Source: Oricola cellulosilytica (GTDB taxonomy: Bacteria > Pseudomonadota > Alphaproteobacteria > Rhizobiales > Rhizobiaceae). Taken from it: a DNA stretch of 64,000 nt. The translations under genes and the position numbers were made by a program. Where the stretch lies: assembly GCF_019966575.1 (NCBI RefSeq), contig NZ_JAINFK010000001.1, positions 881,626-945,625 of the forward strand, read 5' to 3'. Shown here piece after piece: positions 10,872-21,179 of the stretch (position 1 is its first letter; every line of letters begins with the position of its first letter). Under the pieces are notes generated by a model. That model saw only the letters and a list, made by a program, of their open reading frames with translations, was not told where the DNA came from and did no database searches.

Positions 10872-12143
10872 ATGGCAAAAGAAATTCGCGTACCGACACT
10901 CGGCGAATCAGTCACTGAAGCGACGATCGGCCAATGGTTCAAGAAGGTTGGGGACAGCGTCAGCGACGGCGAGACCCTGGTCGAACTCGAGACCGACAAG
11001 GTCACGCTCGAAGTTCCGGCACCTGCTGCCGGAACGCTCGGCGAGATCGTCGCCAATGAAGGCGATACCGTCGAGGTTGATGGCCTTCTCGGCATGCTGA
11101 ACGAAGGCGAAGGCGGTTCTGCCGGCGCGAGCGACAACGGCAAGGGGGAGCAGACCAAGCCTGCCGACCCGAAATCAGACATGCCGAAGACGGCCGAACC
11201 GGGACCGTCCGCCTCCGAGGTCGACACCAAGGCGATGGAAGAGGCGCGCAATGCCGTTCCGCCCGCCCCCTCGGCGGCCAAGATGCTGTCGGAAAACAAC
11301 ATCCGGAGCGAGCAGGTCTCCGGGTCCGGAAAACGCGGCCAGGTGCTCAAGGGCGACGTTCTCGCGGCGCTTTCGTCGGGCGCCGCCTCGTCGCCGGCCG
11401 AGGCGCCGAAAGCCGCCCGTGCGCCCGTCGCCGAACAGGATCAGGACCGCGAGGAACGCGTGCGCATGACCAAGCTGCGCCAGACCATCGCGCGGCGCCT
11501 GAAGGACGCCCAGAACACCGCCGCCATGCTGACCACCTACAACGAGGTGGACATGACCGCGGTGATGGAGCTTCGCAAGAAGTACAAGGAACTGTTCGAG
11601 AAGAAGCACGGGGTGAAACTCGGCTTTATGGGCTTTTTCACCAAGGCGGTTTGCCGCGCGCTAGAAGAAATCCCCGCGGTCAACGCCGAGATTGATGGCA
11701 CCGACTTGGTATACAAGCACTTTTGCCATATAGGTGTGGCCGTCGGCACCGATAAGGGTCTCGTGGTTCCCGTTGTGCGGGACGCGGACCGCATGAGCAT
11801 TGCCGAGATTGAGAAGGAAATCGGACGTCTGGGCAAGGCTGCGCGCGATGGCAAGCTCGCCATGGCCGACATGCAGGGCGGCACGTTCACGGTATCGAAC
11901 GGCGGTGTCTATGGCTCGCTGATGTCCTCCCCGATCCTTAACGCGCCACAATCGGGCATCCTCGGTATGCACAAGATCCAGGAACGCCCGATGGCGATTG
12001 GTGGCCAAGTCGTGATCCGTCCGATGATGTATCTGGCGCTTTCCTATGATCACCGGGTCGTCGACGGTAAGGAGGCCGTCACATTCCTCGTGCGCGTCAA
12101 GGAAAGCCTTGAGGATCCGGAACGGCTCGTTCTAGATCTCTAG
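10872..12143 (+). CDS. sucB: 2-oxoglutarate dehydrogenase E2 (dihydrolipoyl succinyltransferase)
   Basis: The 423-residue E2 has one lipoyl domain (residues 1-78) with the lipoylated lysine in [16 protein letters not shown] charged Pro/Ala linker follows, then a peripheral-subunit-binding domain ([33 protein letters not shown], about 135-168). The catalytic domain ends in [17 protein letters not shown], with the active-site His and Asp. It transfers succinyl from E1 to CoA. It lies 43 bp after sucA. Codon choice in the second half (about 11650-12060) is visibly less GC-rich than in sucA. lpdA, the E3 gene, is separated from it by an unknown membrane-protein gene. Confidence 0.98.
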   Translation: MAKEIRVPTLGESVTEATIGQWFKKVGDSVSDGETLVELETDKVTLEVPAPAAGTLGEIVANEGDTVEVDGLLGMLNEGEGGSAGASDNGKGEQTKPADPKSDMPKTAEPGPSASEVDTKAMEEARNAVPPAPSAAKMLSENNIRSEQVSGSGKRGQVLKGDVLAALSSGAASSPAEAPKAARAPVAEQDQDREERVRMTKLRQTIARRLKDAQNTAAMLTTYNEVDMTAVMELRKKYKELFEKKHGVKLGFMGFFTKAVCRALEEIPAVNAEIDGTDLVYKHFCHIGVAVGTDKGLVVPVVRDADRMSIAEIEKEIGRLGKAARDGKLAMADMQGGTFTVSNGGVYGSLMSSPILNAPQSGILGMHKIQERPMAIGGQVVIRPMMYLALSYDHRVVDGKEAVTFLVRVKESLEDPERLVLDL

Positions 12144-12283
12144 GGCCGTCCGGAAGGGACGAAGGCATGTGCCATGTGCGCCAGTGCCACCATGAATGTG
12201 GGTAGCGGTCCGGTTTCGGCCACGCGGTCGACGACGCTCAGCCCGCGGCGGGACGGGTCGCGTGACCCGGGAAGCCACAGCCC

Positions 12284-13294
12284 ATGGCCATCATAGCGCT
12301 CAGTTCATTGCGCAGGTGGATCGGCGCCGCCGCCCGCCATCTCAAGCGCACGACCGCCATCCTTCTTGTGATGATCGTCGCCGGTGCAGCGATCTCGTTT
12401 TGGGCCAGATCCCGTATCGATGCGCTCTTGAGTATTGACGACGGCGCCGTGCTGGCCTTTTCGGTCTCGGATATCGAGGGCGACTGCGGCACGCCGTCAG
12501 TCTATGTCGTGCCCGAGTCCGAGGGCTCCGCCAGCCGCTACCGGTTGCTGGTGGATTTTCTCGGCGGTCCGAACAGGTTTCCGATGCTCGGCGGCGGCGA
12601 TACGGTTCCCGTCCTGGCCCTTCCCGCCTCGCGCGCGCCCGGCGTGGGTCTGGGGCGTGGAATTCCCGAGACATGTGAACACGTCGCTATGACGATCACC
12701 GGAGATTTCAGTTCGTATCGTTTCGAAGATGATTTTCCCGGCGTCGGGAAAATACCCGCACGCAGCGCGCCGCACATGGCGCTCGAGGCTGGCGATGGTG
12801 GAAAGCTCAATTTTGCCTACCGCAAGCCCGACGCGCCGTCAGAAGCCGCTGCGCTTGCCGCCGTGACGCTATCTGGCGTCGAAGACCGCTGGCAGCAGGG
12901 ATCTCGCCGCGTCGCGCTGATCAATGAAGGCGCGCGCGACATAAACGTCTTTGTGCACGAGGAGCCGGGCTTCCAGTTCGTCAACGAACAGAACGCGCTT
13001 GTCCGCCCGGTGGGCGTGCGGCGCGCCTTCGTCGATGCGCATCTGGGCCCGCGCGGCGGCAGCGCCGACGACAGCGTCGTGGTCTACTGGCGAAAGCCTA
13101 CCTCCGAGATCGAACTGCAGCATGCTCTGGTCGGCATCTCCACGATCTTCGGCATCGGCGTATCATTGCTCGTTGAAGGTATGATAGTTCTCGTCATATC
13201 AATCGCATCGGCTGGCGGCGCGGGGTCCCGCCGTTCAGCGGCCACAAGGCAAAATCAGAACGAAACCACAGGGGAAAGTCAGGAAACCTCATGA
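12284..13294 (+). CDS. Unrecognised two-TM envelope protein between sucB and lpdA
   Basis: I do not recognise this 336-residue protein. It has a basic N-terminus, one membrane segment ([18 protein letters not shown], about residues 23-41), a soluble region of roughly 240 residues with several Gly- and Asp-rich turns and two cysteines (EGDCG and ETCEH), and a second membrane segment ([25 protein letters not shown], about 286-310). The central part would face the periplasm if the N-terminus is inside. Its stop overlaps the lpdA start in an ATGA junction, so it is translated with lpdA. Codon use looks native. A hairpin (CGGGTC-GCGT-GACCCG) lies about 15-30 bp before the ATG. Confidence 0.75.
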   Translation: MAIIALSSLRRWIGAAARHLKRTTAILLVMIVAGAAISFWARSRIDALLSIDDGAVLAFSVSDIEGDCGTPSVYVVPESEGSASRYRLLVDFLGGPNRFPMLGGGDTVPVLALPASRAPGVGLGRGIPETCEHVAMTITGDFSSYRFEDDFPGVGKIPARSAPHMALEAGDGGKLNFAYRKPDAPSEAAALAAVTLSGVEDRWQQGSRRVALINEGARDINVFVHEEPGFQFVNEQNALVRPVGVRRAFVDAHLGPRGGSADDSVVVYWRKPTSEIELQHALVGISTIFGIGVSLLVEGMIVLVISIASAGGAGSRRSAATRQNQNETTGESQETS

Positions 13295-14703
13295 GTAAAT
13301 ACGATGTTGTCGTGATCGGCTCGGGACCCGGCGGCTATGTGTGCGCGATTAAATGCGCCCAGTTGGGCCTCAAGACGGCGATTGTGGAAAAGCGCGCGAC
13401 GCTCGGCGGAACCTGCCTCAACATCGGCTGCATTCCCTCCAAGGCGCTTCTGTACGCCTCCGAGATCTTCCACGAAGCTGAGCACAACCTGCCCGCGCTG
13501 GGCGTGAAGGTTGGCAAGCCTAAGCTCGACCTAAAGGCCATGTTGGCGCACAAGGACGAGACGGTAAAATCGAATGTCGATGGCGTGGCGTTCCTGATGA
13601 AGAAGAACAAGATCGACGTTCTGCATGGTGCTGGCAAGGTACTCGGCGAAGGCAAGCTCTCTGTCAACGACGGCGATGGCAAGACGGAAGAAATCGAGGC
13701 GAAGTACATCGTCATTGCAAGCGGCTCTGATGTCGCCGGGATTCCGGGTGTCGACGTCGAGTTCGACGAGAAGACCGTCGTGTCTTCGACCGGCGCGCTC
13801 GAACTGGAGAAGGTTCCCGAGCACATGATCGTCGTCGGGGGCGGCGTGATAGGGCTCGAACTCGGTTCGGTCTGGAAGCGGCTGGGCGCGAATGTCACCG
13901 TCGTTGAGTATCTAGACACCATTCTCGGCGGCATGGACAAAGACGTTTCAAAACAGTTCCAACGCATGCTCGCCAAGCAGGGCATCGAGTTCAAGCTGGG
14001 GGCCAAGGTAACCGGCGTGAAGAAGTCGGCGAAGGGCGGCGAGGTTACTTTCGAGCCCGTGAAGGGGGGCAACACCGAGTCGCTTACCGCCGACGTCGTG
14101 CTGGTGGCGACCGGGCGCAAGCCGTACACCGAGGGTCTCGGCCTCGAGCGGGCGGGTGTCGTCCTGGACAATCGCGGCCGGGTGGAGATCAACGAGCACT
14201 GGCAGACTTCGGTCACCGGAATCTATGCCATCGGCGATGTTGTGAGGGGTCCGATGCTCGCGCACAAGGCGGAAGACGAGGGAATGGCGGTGGCGGAAAT
14301 TCTCGCAGGCCAGCACGGCCACGTGAACTACAACGTGATTCCCAACGTCGTCTACACCGAGCCGGAAGTCGCGTCCGTCGGCAAGACCGAGGAAGAACTC
14401 AAGGCGGACGGCGTCGAATACACCGTGGGCAAGTTCCCATTCACGGCGAACGGGCGTGCCCGCGCTATGCTGGCGACGGATGGTTTCGTGAAGATTCTCT
14501 CTGACAAGAATACGGACCGGGTGCTCGGCGTTCACATCGTCGGCAAAGGCGCCGGCGACCTGATCCATGAATCGGCCGTGTTGATGGAGTTCAGCGGCTC
14601 ATCCGAAGATCTGGCGCGGACCTGTCACGCCCACCCGACCATGTCGGAGGCCGTGCGTGAAGCGGCGCTGGCGACCGCGTTCGGCAAGGCCATTCACATC
14701 TGA
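13291..14703 (+). CDS. lpdA: Dihydrolipoyl dehydrogenase (E3)
   Basis: The 470-residue flavoprotein re-oxidises the dihydrolipoyl arm of 2-oxo-acid dehydrogenases with NAD+. The FAD-binding start is [17 protein letters not shown]. The redox disulfide lies in [16 protein letters not shown] (residues 34-49). NAD is bound by [15 protein letters not shown], and the second FAD motif is [22 protein letters not shown]. The C-terminal interface [15 protein letters not shown] supplies the catalytic His-Glu pair. Position after sucAB indicates it serves the 2-oxoglutarate complex. It overlaps the upstream membrane-protein gene by four bases. The hairpin at 14731-14767 follows. Confidence 0.98.
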   Translation: MSKYDVVVIGSGPGGYVCAIKCAQLGLKTAIVEKRATLGGTCLNIGCIPSKALLYASEIFHEAEHNLPALGVKVGKPKLDLKAMLAHKDETVKSNVDGVAFLMKKNKIDVLHGAGKVLGEGKLSVNDGDGKTEEIEAKYIVIASGSDVAGIPGVDVEFDEKTVVSSTGALELEKVPEHMIVVGGGVIGLELGSVWKRLGANVTVVEYLDTILGGMDKDVSKQFQRMLAKQGIEFKLGAKVTGVKKSAKGGEVTFEPVKGGNTESLTADVVLVATGRKPYTEGLGLERAGVVLDNRGRVEINEHWQTSVTGIYAIGDVVRGPMLAHKAEDEGMAVAEILAGQHGHVNYNVIPNVVYTEPEVASVGKTEEELKADGVEYTVGKFPFTANGRARAMLATDGFVKILSDKNTDRVLGVHIVGKGAGDLIHESAVLMEFSGSSEDLARTCHAHPTMSEAVREAALATAFGKAIHI

Positions 14704-14730
14704 TTTGCCAGAGATCCCGAGAGCGATACG

Positions 14731-14767
14731 GCACTCCCGGATCACCCTTTTTGCGATCAGGGAGTGC
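14731..14767. terminator. Hairpin between the convergent lpdA and minus-strand gene
   Basis: GCACTCCC (14731-14738) pairs exactly with GGGAGTGC (14760-14767), with a further GATC/GATC pairing possible inside. The T-run (CCCTTTTTG) lies in the loop rather than after the stem, so it is not a standard terminator. It may still end transcription from both sides. Confidence 0.5.
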
Positions 14768-14799
14768 TGGTACGAACCAGGCCGGTTAAGCCGAAGAGC

Positions 14800-15030
14800 T
14801 TAGTTTGCCGGTGCGGGCGCTTCCGGCGCAGGTGCTTCGGGAGCGGGAGCGTCCGGGGCATCTATCGTGACGTTGACACTGTCGCCGCCTGAGAACGTCC
14901 CGGCGCTGAAAAGGTACCACGCGCCGAAGGCGAGAACGAGTACCAACAAGATGGCGACGAACCAGCCGGCGCCGCCGCCACTGGAAGTCACAACCGTGGT
15001 TTCGCGTGTTTCGTGATCGTGATTGGCCAT
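14800..15030 (-). CDS. Small single-pass membrane protein with Pro/Ala-rich tail
   Basis: The 76-residue protein has a polar start (MANHDHETRETTVV), a Gly-rich hinge, one membrane helix (WFVAILLVLVLAFGAWYLF, about residues 23-41) and a periplasmic-looking tail ending in PEAPAPEAPAPAN repeats. A good RBS (GGAGCCGGGAAG on the minus strand) lies before the ATG. Similar small proteins occur in rhizobia without known function. It is divergent in composition from ordinary shadows, and the helix plus RBS support a real gene. Confidence 0.7.
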   Translation of the reverse strand: MANHDHETRETTVVTSSGGGAGWFVAILLVLVLAFGAWYLFSAGTFSGGDSVNVTIDAPDAPAPEAPAPEAPAPAN

Positions 15031-15185
15031 CTTCCCGGCTCCTTCGATTGACGATGGCTGGAGAACGTGAAGAGGTGTCGTCGGGTTCCACCAGAAAATT
15101 TTCCTGGAAAACGGGGCTCGGCGCCGTGATCCCCCATGGACTGGCGGTCGAACGGGGGCGGGGCGCTATCCGGCGCCCCGGTCAG

Positions 15186-16280
15186 TCAGTTGTAGACCGG
15201 GGTGACCGTGAATCCGTCCTGCTCGAAAAGCGCTGGAAGACCTTTCTCGCCCGGCAGGTGTAACGCGCCTACCGCGATGAAGGCGCCGCCCCGCTCGACC
15301 AGATCGCGCGACCGGTCGACCATCGTCCTGTTGCGTACGTTGACGAGCGCCTCCTCAAACGCCGCGTATCCTTGGGCCACCTTCTTGCCTGCGTCACCGG
15401 CGTCGTCGATTTCGGGCGTCATTGCGCGCAGCAACGGCCAGATCGTCCCGGTCTTTCCGTCGACGTAGAGCTCGGTCATGGTCTCGAGAACGTCATCGAC
15501 CGTCTCGCCGAGCGTGATCGTGTCGACGAGCCCGCGCACATGGAACTCGATCGGCAGCGACGCCATCGCGTCGAATTGTTCAACAAGTGTTTCCAGGCCC
15601 ACCAGGGACTTGCCATCGCGCTCGGCATCTTCGGCCAGCTTCAGGTCGAGGAAGGATTCGCCTGCCTTCTTGCGATCGAGTTCGCAACGCGGCAAGGCAA
15701 CCATTCCTGTGATCAACCACGGCTTCATCCGGTCGACCAGCGCGAGCTGGATACCCCGCGCGCTGAGTCCGTCCCGGAGGATTTCGCGCTGTTCGGCGGT
15801 GAGATAATCGGAGAGACGGTTCCCGTCGGTGAACATGGTCAGTTCGGGTCGCGAAAACAGCGCCAACTGCGCCTTGGCGGGATCGAGAATCTCGACGCTC
15901 TCGATGGCGACGGTGGATGCGGCCTTGAACGCCTCGCGGGCGTGGGGCGGCAGATCGATCACCCGCTTGTCGGTCAGGTGCATCGTCCCGAAAAGCCAGG
16001 AGGGCACCCCTTTGTCGTTCTCGACCCGAAAGAGGGTGGTATCGCCATTGACGACGTTGGCGGCCTCGGCCTCGATCTCGCGCAGCAGGCCGGGGTCGTT
16101 CTGCCGCATCGCCTCAAGCAGGTTTTTGCCGGTGCAAGCTTCGGCCGATTGCGCGGGCGCCGCCTGTACAGCGAACGCCAGCACCGCGAAAAACGACAGC
16201 GCGAAGAGAGCGTTGAGAGCCCCGAGAGCGGCCAGGGCCGCCGCTGAAATACGGTCGATTGATAGGGTTTGTGCTTTCAT
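15186..16280 (-). CDS. TraB/GumN-family protein, exported
   Basis: The 364-residue product has a hydrophobic N-terminal signal (ALNALFALSFFAVLAFAVQAAPAQSAEAC, cleavage near residue 45) and the two motifs of the TraB/GumN (TIKI) family: VPSWLFGTMHLTDKRV near residue 95 with GxxH, and AFIAVGALHLPGEKGL near 338 with a second GxxH. Family members include metal-dependent peptidase-like proteins such as Tiki and bacterial GumN. The bacterial substrate is generally unknown. Its gene ends 155 bp after the small membrane protein start and begins 45 bp beyond the xerC stop, so both may be read from an upstream promoter. Confidence 0.85.
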   Translation of the reverse strand: MKAQTLSIDRISAAALAALGALNALFALSFFAVLAFAVQAAPAQSAEACTGKNLLEAMRQNDPGLLREIEAEAANVVNGDTTLFRVENDKGVPSWLFGTMHLTDKRVIDLPPHAREAFKAASTVAIESVEILDPAKAQLALFSRPELTMFTDGNRLSDYLTAEQREILRDGLSARGIQLALVDRMKPWLITGMVALPRCELDRKKAGESFLDLKLAEDAERDGKSLVGLETLVEQFDAMASLPIEFHVRGLVDTITLGETVDDVLETMTELYVDGKTGTIWPLLRAMTPEIDDAGDAGKKVAQGYAAFEEALVNVRNRTMVDRSRDLVERGGAFIAVGALHLPGEKGLPALFEQDGFTVTPVYN

Positions 16281-16325
16281 CGCGGCAGATTACCGCGAAA
16301 CCGCGACGATTCCGTTAAGAAATCG

Positions 16326-17300
16326 TCACACATTCACGCCATCGGCCTGTCTTCTGGCCCTCGGATGCGCCCTCCGGAAGGCGTCGAGCAGCCGCGCCGT
16401 GTCGACCCCGGTGTATACCTGTGTCGTCGAAAGGCTCGCATGGCCGAGCAGTTCCTGAATGGTGCGCAGATCGCCGCCATTGCCGAGCAGATGGGTGGCA
16501 AATGAGTGGCGAAGTGCGTGGGGCGTCGCCGTGTCCGGCAGACCAAGCGCGCCGCGAAGCTGCCGCATGTCGCGCTGCAGCACGGCCGCCTGCAAGGCTC
16601 CTCCGCGCGCACCCCGAAACAATGGCCGGTCGTCGGACAGGTCGTAAGGGCAAAGCCCGCGATAGAGCGCCACGGCGTCGAAAACGACCGGCAGAAGCGG
16701 TACCATCCGGGTCTTGTTGCCCTTTCCCGTCACCGCCAGCGCTCGTTCGGAAGGGTCGTGCAGGTCGCCGCCTCTGAGCATCAATGCCTCGCCGATACGC
16801 AGGCCGCAGCCGTAAAGCAATGTCAGCACCGCGGCGTTGCGGGCCGCGATCCACGGTTCCTCGCTCAGTTGCTCCGCGCGGTCGACCACGCGCCGGGCAT
16901 CGGCGACCGTCAGCGGCTTCGGCAAGGATTTGGGTTGTCTCGGGGCGCGCAGACCTTTCACGGCAGCGGCATTGGCGAGGCCCCGGTTTTCGAGGTCGCG
17001 AATGAAGGAGCGGATCGCGGCGACGCCGCGGCCGAGCGTGCGCGGTCCCGCGCCGGCGTTGCGCCGCCGGGTCAGAAACGCCCGGAAATCGAGCGTTTTG
17101 AGGTCGCGGACATCCTTCAGGCCGGGCGTTCCGCCCAAGTGCTGCGTCAGGAACAGCAGGAACTGGCGCGTGTCCCGTTCGTAGGCCTCGATCGTTTTCG
17201 CGGCAAGCCGGCGTTCGCCGGCAAGCTTCTCCAGCCACGCCTTGCGGGCCGCGGCAAGGTCGGGTTCGGCGAAGGCGATCAGCGCATCATCGGTCTGCAT
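16326..17300 (-). CDS. xerC: Tyrosine recombinase XerC
   Basis: This 324-residue tyrosine recombinase has an N-terminal SAM-like core-binding domain (WLEKLAGERRLAAKTIEAYERD) and the catalytic set: Arg in LLYGCGLRIGEAL, Lys in GKGNKTRMVPL, HxxR in TPHALRHSFATHLL, His in ELLGHASLSTTQ and the nucleophile in VYT. The LSTTQVYT ending is XerC-like. It would resolve chromosome dimers at dif together with XerD and FtsK, whose gene lies at 49.7 kb. There is no att site or mobile element around it, which argues against an integron or phage integrase. It is divergent from rimM with an 84-bp spacer. Confidence 0.93.
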   Translation of the reverse strand: MQTDDALIAFAEPDLAAARKAWLEKLAGERRLAAKTIEAYERDTRQFLLFLTQHLGGTPGLKDVRDLKTLDFRAFLTRRRNAGAGPRTLGRGVAAIRSFIRDLENRGLANAAAVKGLRAPRQPKSLPKPLTVADARRVVDRAEQLSEEPWIAARNAAVLTLLYGCGLRIGEALMLRGGDLHDPSERALAVTGKGNKTRMVPLLPVVFDAVALYRGLCPYDLSDDRPLFRGARGGALQAAVLQRDMRQLRGALGLPDTATPHALRHSFATHLLGNGGDLRTIQELLGHASLSTTQVYTGVDTARLLDAFRRAHPRARRQADGVNV

Positions 17301-17384
17301 TCGCCCATCTTGCGCGTCGATTGGTTACCTTTCGCTTTCCGGTGCCCTTGGCGCAGGCCCGAAAAATCAGTATCCGAGCCTGTG

Positions 17385-17963
17385 ATGACCAAGATTTCCG
17401 AAACAAAATCCGTACTTGTCGGCGTGATCGGAGCCCCGCACGGCGTCCGCGGCGAACTGCGGGTGAAAAGCCATACCGGCGATCCGCTGGCGCTTGGCAA
17501 TTACGGTACGCTTCGCGACGCTGCCGGCCGCGCCTTCGACATCACCGAACTGCGTTCGTCGAAAAATGTGCTCGTGGTGCGCTTCGAGCAGGTGCGCGAC
17601 CGCACGGCCGCCAAGGCTTTGAACGGGGTGGAACTCTTCGTCGACCGCAGCCAGCTTCCGGACGAAGAACTGGACGACGACGAGTTTTTCGTCGCGGATC
17701 TCGTCGGTCTCGCGGCCCATGGCGCTGACGGAGAGGCGATCGGCGAAGTGATCGCTGTTCACAATTTTGGCGCCGGCGACATTCTGGAAGTCGCACCGGC
17801 CGATGTTCGGGGCGGCTTCTCGCGCAAGCAGGCGTTTCTGGTCGAATTCTCCCGTCGCACTGTGCCCGACATCGACTTCGACACCCGCCGCCTCACGCTG
17901 CTGAAACCGGCGGAAATCGAGGCGCACGGTAAAGAAGAAGATAGCGGGGCGCAAAGGAAATGA
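17385..17963 (+). CDS. rimM: Ribosome maturation factor RimM
   Basis: RimM binds S19 and is needed for late 30S maturation. This 192-residue protein starts [34 protein letters not shown], the conserved RimM N-terminal barrel. The PRC-barrel C-terminal half carries [13 protein letters not shown] and [15 protein letters not shown]. The last dozen residues are charged ([12 protein letters not shown]). ATG 17385 was chosen as the family N-terminus. GTG 17382 immediately before would add a single residue. It overlaps trmD by an ATGA junction, and the order rimM-trmD-rplS matches the conserved ribosomal operon. Confidence 0.97.
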   Translation: MTKISETKSVLVGVIGAPHGVRGELRVKSHTGDPLALGNYGTLRDAAGRAFDITELRSSKNVLVVRFEQVRDRTAAKALNGVELFVDRSQLPDEELDDDEFFVADLVGLAAHGADGEAIGEVIAVHNFGAGDILEVAPADVRGGFSRKQAFLVEFSRRTVPDIDFDTRRLTLLKPAEIEAHGKEEDSGAQRK

Positions 17964-18673
17964 GCTTCAAGGCCACTGTCCTGACGCTTTATCCGGACAT
18001 GTTTCCAGGAACGCTTGGCCAAGCGCTCGCGGGCAAGGCACTGGCGACGGATACCTGGTCGCTGGAGACCGTGCAGATCCGCGATTTTGCAACTGACAGG
18101 CATCGCAGCGTCGATGATACGCCGGCTGGCGGCGGGGCGGGGATGGTGATGAGGGCTGATGTACTGGCCACCGCCCTGGATACCACGGTGGCCGCGGACG
18201 ATCCCCGGCCGCGCCTGCTGATGAGCCCGCGCGGCAAGCCGCTGACACAGAAAATGGTGCGCGATTACGCAGCATCTGCGGGAATGTTGATTGTCTGCGG
18301 TCGTTTCGAAGGGGTCGACCAGCGCGTAATTGATGCGCGGGGGCTGGAGGAGGTCTCCATCGGCGACTACGTGCTGTCCGGCGGCGAAATCGCCGCGCAG
18401 GTGCTGCTCGACGCGGTCGTGCGGCTGCTTCCCGGCGTCATGGGCAATGAGACGTCCGGCCAGATGGAGAGTTTCGAGGCCGGGTGGCTCGAGCATCCCC
18501 ACTATACCCGCCCGGCGGAATGGGAGGGCCGAGGAATCCCCGACGTGCTGACATCGGGCAATCACGCGAAAATCGCCGATTGGCGGCGCGCCGAGGCCGA
18601 GCGCCTCACCCGCGAACGGCGGCCCGATCTTCTTCCGCCTCGAAACACGCCGACGGGACGTGACAAAGGCTGA
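17960..18673 (+). CDS. trmD: tRNA (guanine-37-N1)-methyltransferase
   Basis: TrmD methylates G37 next to the anticodon with S-adenosylmethionine and prevents +1 frameshifting. The 237-residue protein begins [37 protein letters not shown] is the conserved loop. The trefoil-knot SAM site is [14 protein letters not shown] together with [13 protein letters not shown] (about residues 112-152). The C-terminal domain carries [22 protein letters not shown]. Length is normal. It overlaps rimM by 4 bp and is followed by a 167-bp gap before rplS. Confidence 0.98.
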   Translation: MSFKATVLTLYPDMFPGTLGQALAGKALATDTWSLETVQIRDFATDRHRSVDDTPAGGGAGMVMRADVLATALDTTVAADDPRPRLLMSPRGKPLTQKMVRDYAASAGMLIVCGRFEGVDQRVIDARGLEEVSIGDYVLSGGEIAAQVLLDAVVRLLPGVMGNETSGQMESFEAGWLEHPHYTRPAEWEGRGIPDVLTSGNHAKIADWRRAEAERLTRERRPDLLPPRNTPTGRDKG

Positions 18674-18840
18674 ATTCTGCTGTATGGCAGCGCCGGAAAT
18701 CAGGGCGGAAGCCTTGGACTCGACAGCAAATACGATCTCGTGAATACGCTCCGGCCCTGAAGGCCAGGCATGACGGTCAGGAAACTGGCAGCCCCTCGTG
18801 AGCGCTCTGGCGGTTCAAAAGAACAAGAGGAAACAAGACT

Positions 18841-19380
18841 ATGACGGACATCATCCGCCAGATCGAGGCCGAACAGGCCGAGAAAATTCTTGAAAAGCGC
18901 AAGCTCCCTGAATTCTCGCCCGGCGACACGGTTCGCGTGCAGGTGCGCGTCACCGAAGGCAAACGCACCCGTCTACAGGCCTACGAGGGCGTCTGCATCG
19001 CGCGCTCGGGCGCTGGATTCAACGAGAATTTCACCGTGCGCAAGCTCTCCTACGGCGAAGGCGTGGAGCGCGTATTTCCGGTCTTCTCGCCGATGGTGGA
19101 AGCCGTCGAAGTGGTCCGCCGGGGCAAGGTGCGCCGCGCGAAACTGTATTACATGCGCGGCCTGACCGGCAAGAAGGCGCGCATCACCGAGAACACCAAC
19201 GCGCGCTCGCGCAAGCTTAATGACGGGGAGCGTCAGAAGATTGCCGACGAGAAGGCCCGCCTCGAGGCCGAGAAGGTTGCCGCAGCACAGGCGCTCGCAG
19301 CAGAAAAGGCCGCAGAGGATGCCGCGAAGGCCGCCGAAGCGGAGACCGCCGCCGCAGAAGCGCCGGTCGACAACGCATAA
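18841..19380 (+). CDS. rplS: 50S ribosomal protein L19
   Basis: L19 lies at the 30S-50S interface. Residues 1-115 are canonical: [35 protein letters not shown] and [19 protein letters not shown]. The 179-residue product exceeds the usual ~115 by an Ala/Glu/Lys-rich helical tail (about residues 120-179), parallel to the tail on S16 from this same genome. ACAAGAGGAAACAAGACT supplies a RBS. A strong terminator follows 27 bp after the stop. Confidence 0.98.
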   Translation: MTDIIRQIEAEQAEKILEKRKLPEFSPGDTVRVQVRVTEGKRTRLQAYEGVCIARSGAGFNENFTVRKLSYGEGVERVFPVFSPMVEAVEVVRRGKVRRAKLYYMRGLTGKKARITENTNARSRKLNDGERQKIADEKARLEAEKVAAAQALAAEKAAEDAAKAAEAETAAAEAPVDNA

Positions 19381-19407
19381 ATCATCCTGCCTCCGGCAGA
19401 CAGGAAA

Positions 19408-19434
19408 AGGCGGGCTCTCTGGCCCGCCTTTTTG
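19408..19434 (+). terminator. Rho-independent terminator after rplS
   Basis: Perfect 8-bp arms AGGCGGGC and GCCCGCCT around a 6-base TCTCTG loop are followed directly by TTTTTG. It closes the rimM-trmD-rplS operon. Confidence 0.93.
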
Positions 19435-19525
19435 TTCGCCGTGTCCCTTGAAAAGGCACGCGAGAGTCTGCCACTCTGACCGCTTGCCAGCCGGGATCGT
19501 CCGTGCGGTCAACAAGGAGGCCAAA

Positions 19526-20323
19526 ATGATTTCCCGACGCCTGATGCTCGGCGCTTGCGCCGCCGTTCTGCTCGCCCCCGTCGCGGCGGCTGCGCAGGAC
19601 CTGCCCGATCTCGGCGGACGCACTGTCACCGTCGTTACTGAAAACGCCTATCCGCCCTTGCAGTTTATCGATCCGAAGACCGGCAATCAGATCGGCTGGG
19701 AATACGATGCGGTCGCGGAAATCGCCGACCGCCTGAACATGGAGGTCGAATATCAAAACACCTCGTGGGACGCGATGATACAGGCAGTGTCCGATGGCCA
19801 GTATGACATGGGAATGACCGGCATCACCATCAAGGAAGACCGCAAGGAGAAGGTCGACTTTTCCGACACCTACATGCGCTCTGAAATGTTCATGCTCGTT
19901 CGCGGCGACGAGGACCGGTTCACCGACGCCGCATCCTTTGCCGCGTTCGAGGACGGCCTCGTCGGCGCGCAAGCCGGCACGACACCGTTCTATGTCGCGG
20001 TATATGACGTTCTTGACGGTGACGAGGCCAACCCGCGCATCAAGCTGTTCGAGACCTTCGGGGCGAGCGTGCAGGCCCTGAAAACCGGTGATGTCGACCT
20101 CGTCCTGACGGACGGTACAGCAGGCAAGGGGTATGTCGAGGCATCCGATGGCGGGCTGAAACTTGTGGGGGACCCGCTCGGGACGGAGGATTTCGGCTTC
20201 ATCTTCCCGAAGGGCTCGGATCTCGTTGAGCCGGTCAACGCCGTCATCGCGTCGATGAGAGCCGATGGCACGCTCGCCGCGCTGAATCAAAAATGGTTCC
20301 TCGACTACAAGCTCGGCGAGTGA
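19526..20323 (+). CDS. ABC transporter substrate-binding protein, polar amino acid type
   Basis: The 265-residue product has a cleavable signal ([24 protein letters not shown], about residues 1-24) and the bilobed family-3 solute-binding fold. [15 protein letters not shown] opens the mature protein. [27 protein letters not shown] carries the residues that usually bind the amino-acid carboxylate (Thr/Arg), and KVDFSDTY is the family signature. AAGGAGG at 19514-19520 fixes the start. Cationic or polar amino acids are plausible ligands, but specificity is not deducible. The permease follows 37 bp downstream. No ATPase gene is present nearby. Confidence 0.9.
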   Translation: MISRRLMLGACAAVLLAPVAAAAQDLPDLGGRTVTVVTENAYPPLQFIDPKTGNQIGWEYDAVAEIADRLNMEVEYQNTSWDAMIQAVSDGQYDMGMTGITIKEDRKEKVDFSDTYMRSEMFMLVRGDEDRFTDAASFAAFEDGLVGAQAGTTPFYVAVYDVLDGDEANPRIKLFETFGASVQALKTGDVDLVLTDGTAGKGYVEASDGGLKLVGDPLGTEDFGFIFPKGSDLVEPVNAVIASMRADGTLAALNQKWFLDYKLGE

Positions 20324-20360
20324 AGCCTCACCCAGCGGCGGGAGTCCGGCTCTGGCGGAA

Positions 20361-21179
20361 TTGAAGAACCCTGACAGAAATCGCCCCGCCAAAACTGACT
20401 TTCCCTGGTGGCTGGTAGCGATTGTCGCTATCGGCCTCCTGCTTGCCGCCTTGATTGCCGCCAGCGATCTCTATTCCCAGGTGTTCAACGCCGTCTCCAA
20501 AGGTGTGCGGATCACGATCTTCGTGACGCTAACCGGCTTTGCGCTGGCCTCGGTGCTGGGTCTCGCAATCGCGCTTATGGGCCTGTCCGGTTCCGTGGTG
20601 CTGCGCCAGATCGCGCGCTTTTATGTTGAGGTCATCCGGGGCATTCCGATCCTTGTTCTGCTGTTCTACATCGCCTTCGTCGGCGCGCCGGGCCTCGTCT
20701 GGCTAATCAATGCGGCGACCGCCCCGCTGCAGTCCGCCGGCGTGATGGAGGAAATGCTGGTGCGCGACCTATCGCTTCTTTGGCGGGCGATCCTTGCCCT
20801 GATGATCGGCTATTCCGCCTTTATCTCTGAGGTGTTCCGGGCCGGCATTCTTTCTGTCGACGAGGGGCAGGTCGAAGCGGCCGAGGCGCTCGGATTGTCG
20901 CCATGGCAGCGCTTCCGCCTGATCATCTTCCCGCAGGCGATCCGCACCATCCTGCCGCCCTTGGGCAACGATTTCGTGGCGATGGTCAAGGATTCCTCGC
21001 TGGTCTCCGTGCTCGGCGTCGCAGACATTACCCAGATGGGCAAGGTCTATGCGGCCGGCTCGTTCCGCTTTTTCGAGACCTATTCGATCGTCGCCTACAT
21101 CTACCTCATCCTGACGATCGGATTGTCGCTTGCGCTGCGGAGGCTTGAGCGGCGGCTCCGCAAAGCCGGTGAACGCTGA
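20361..21179 (+). CDS. ABC transporter permease, polar amino acid (HisM) type
   Basis: This 272-residue inner-membrane permease has about five helices: WWLVAIVAIGLLLAALIAAS; TIFVTLTGFALASVLGLAIAL; ILVLLFYIAFVGAPGLVWLI; AILALMIGYSAFISEVF; and IVAYIYLILTIGLSLAL. The EAA loop reads EVFRAGILSVDEGQVEAAEALGLSPWQRF, the ATPase-contact motif. The only start giving an intact N-terminal tail is TTG 20361, preceded by GGCGGA. It pairs with the binding protein just upstream. The nucleotide-binding subunit must come from elsewhere in the genome. Confidence 0.9.
   Translation: MKNPDRNRPAKTDFPWWLVAIVAIGLLLAALIAASDLYSQVFNAVSKGVRITIFVTLTGFALASVLGLAIALMGLSGSVVLRQIARFYVEVIRGIPILVLLFYIAFVGAPGLVWLINAATAPLQSAGVMEEMLVRDLSLLWRAILALMIGYSAFISEVFRAGILSVDEGQVEAAEALGLSPWQRFRLIIFPQAIRTILPPLGNDFVAMVKDSSLVSVLGVADITQMGKVYAAGSFRFFETYSIVAYIYLILTIGLSLALRRLERRLRKAGER

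Noticed and set aside
16326-17300. The tyrosine recombinase as an integrase of a mobile island
   Set aside because: No att repeats, tRNA junction or cargo genes are nearby, and motifs and neighbours fit housekeeping XerC.
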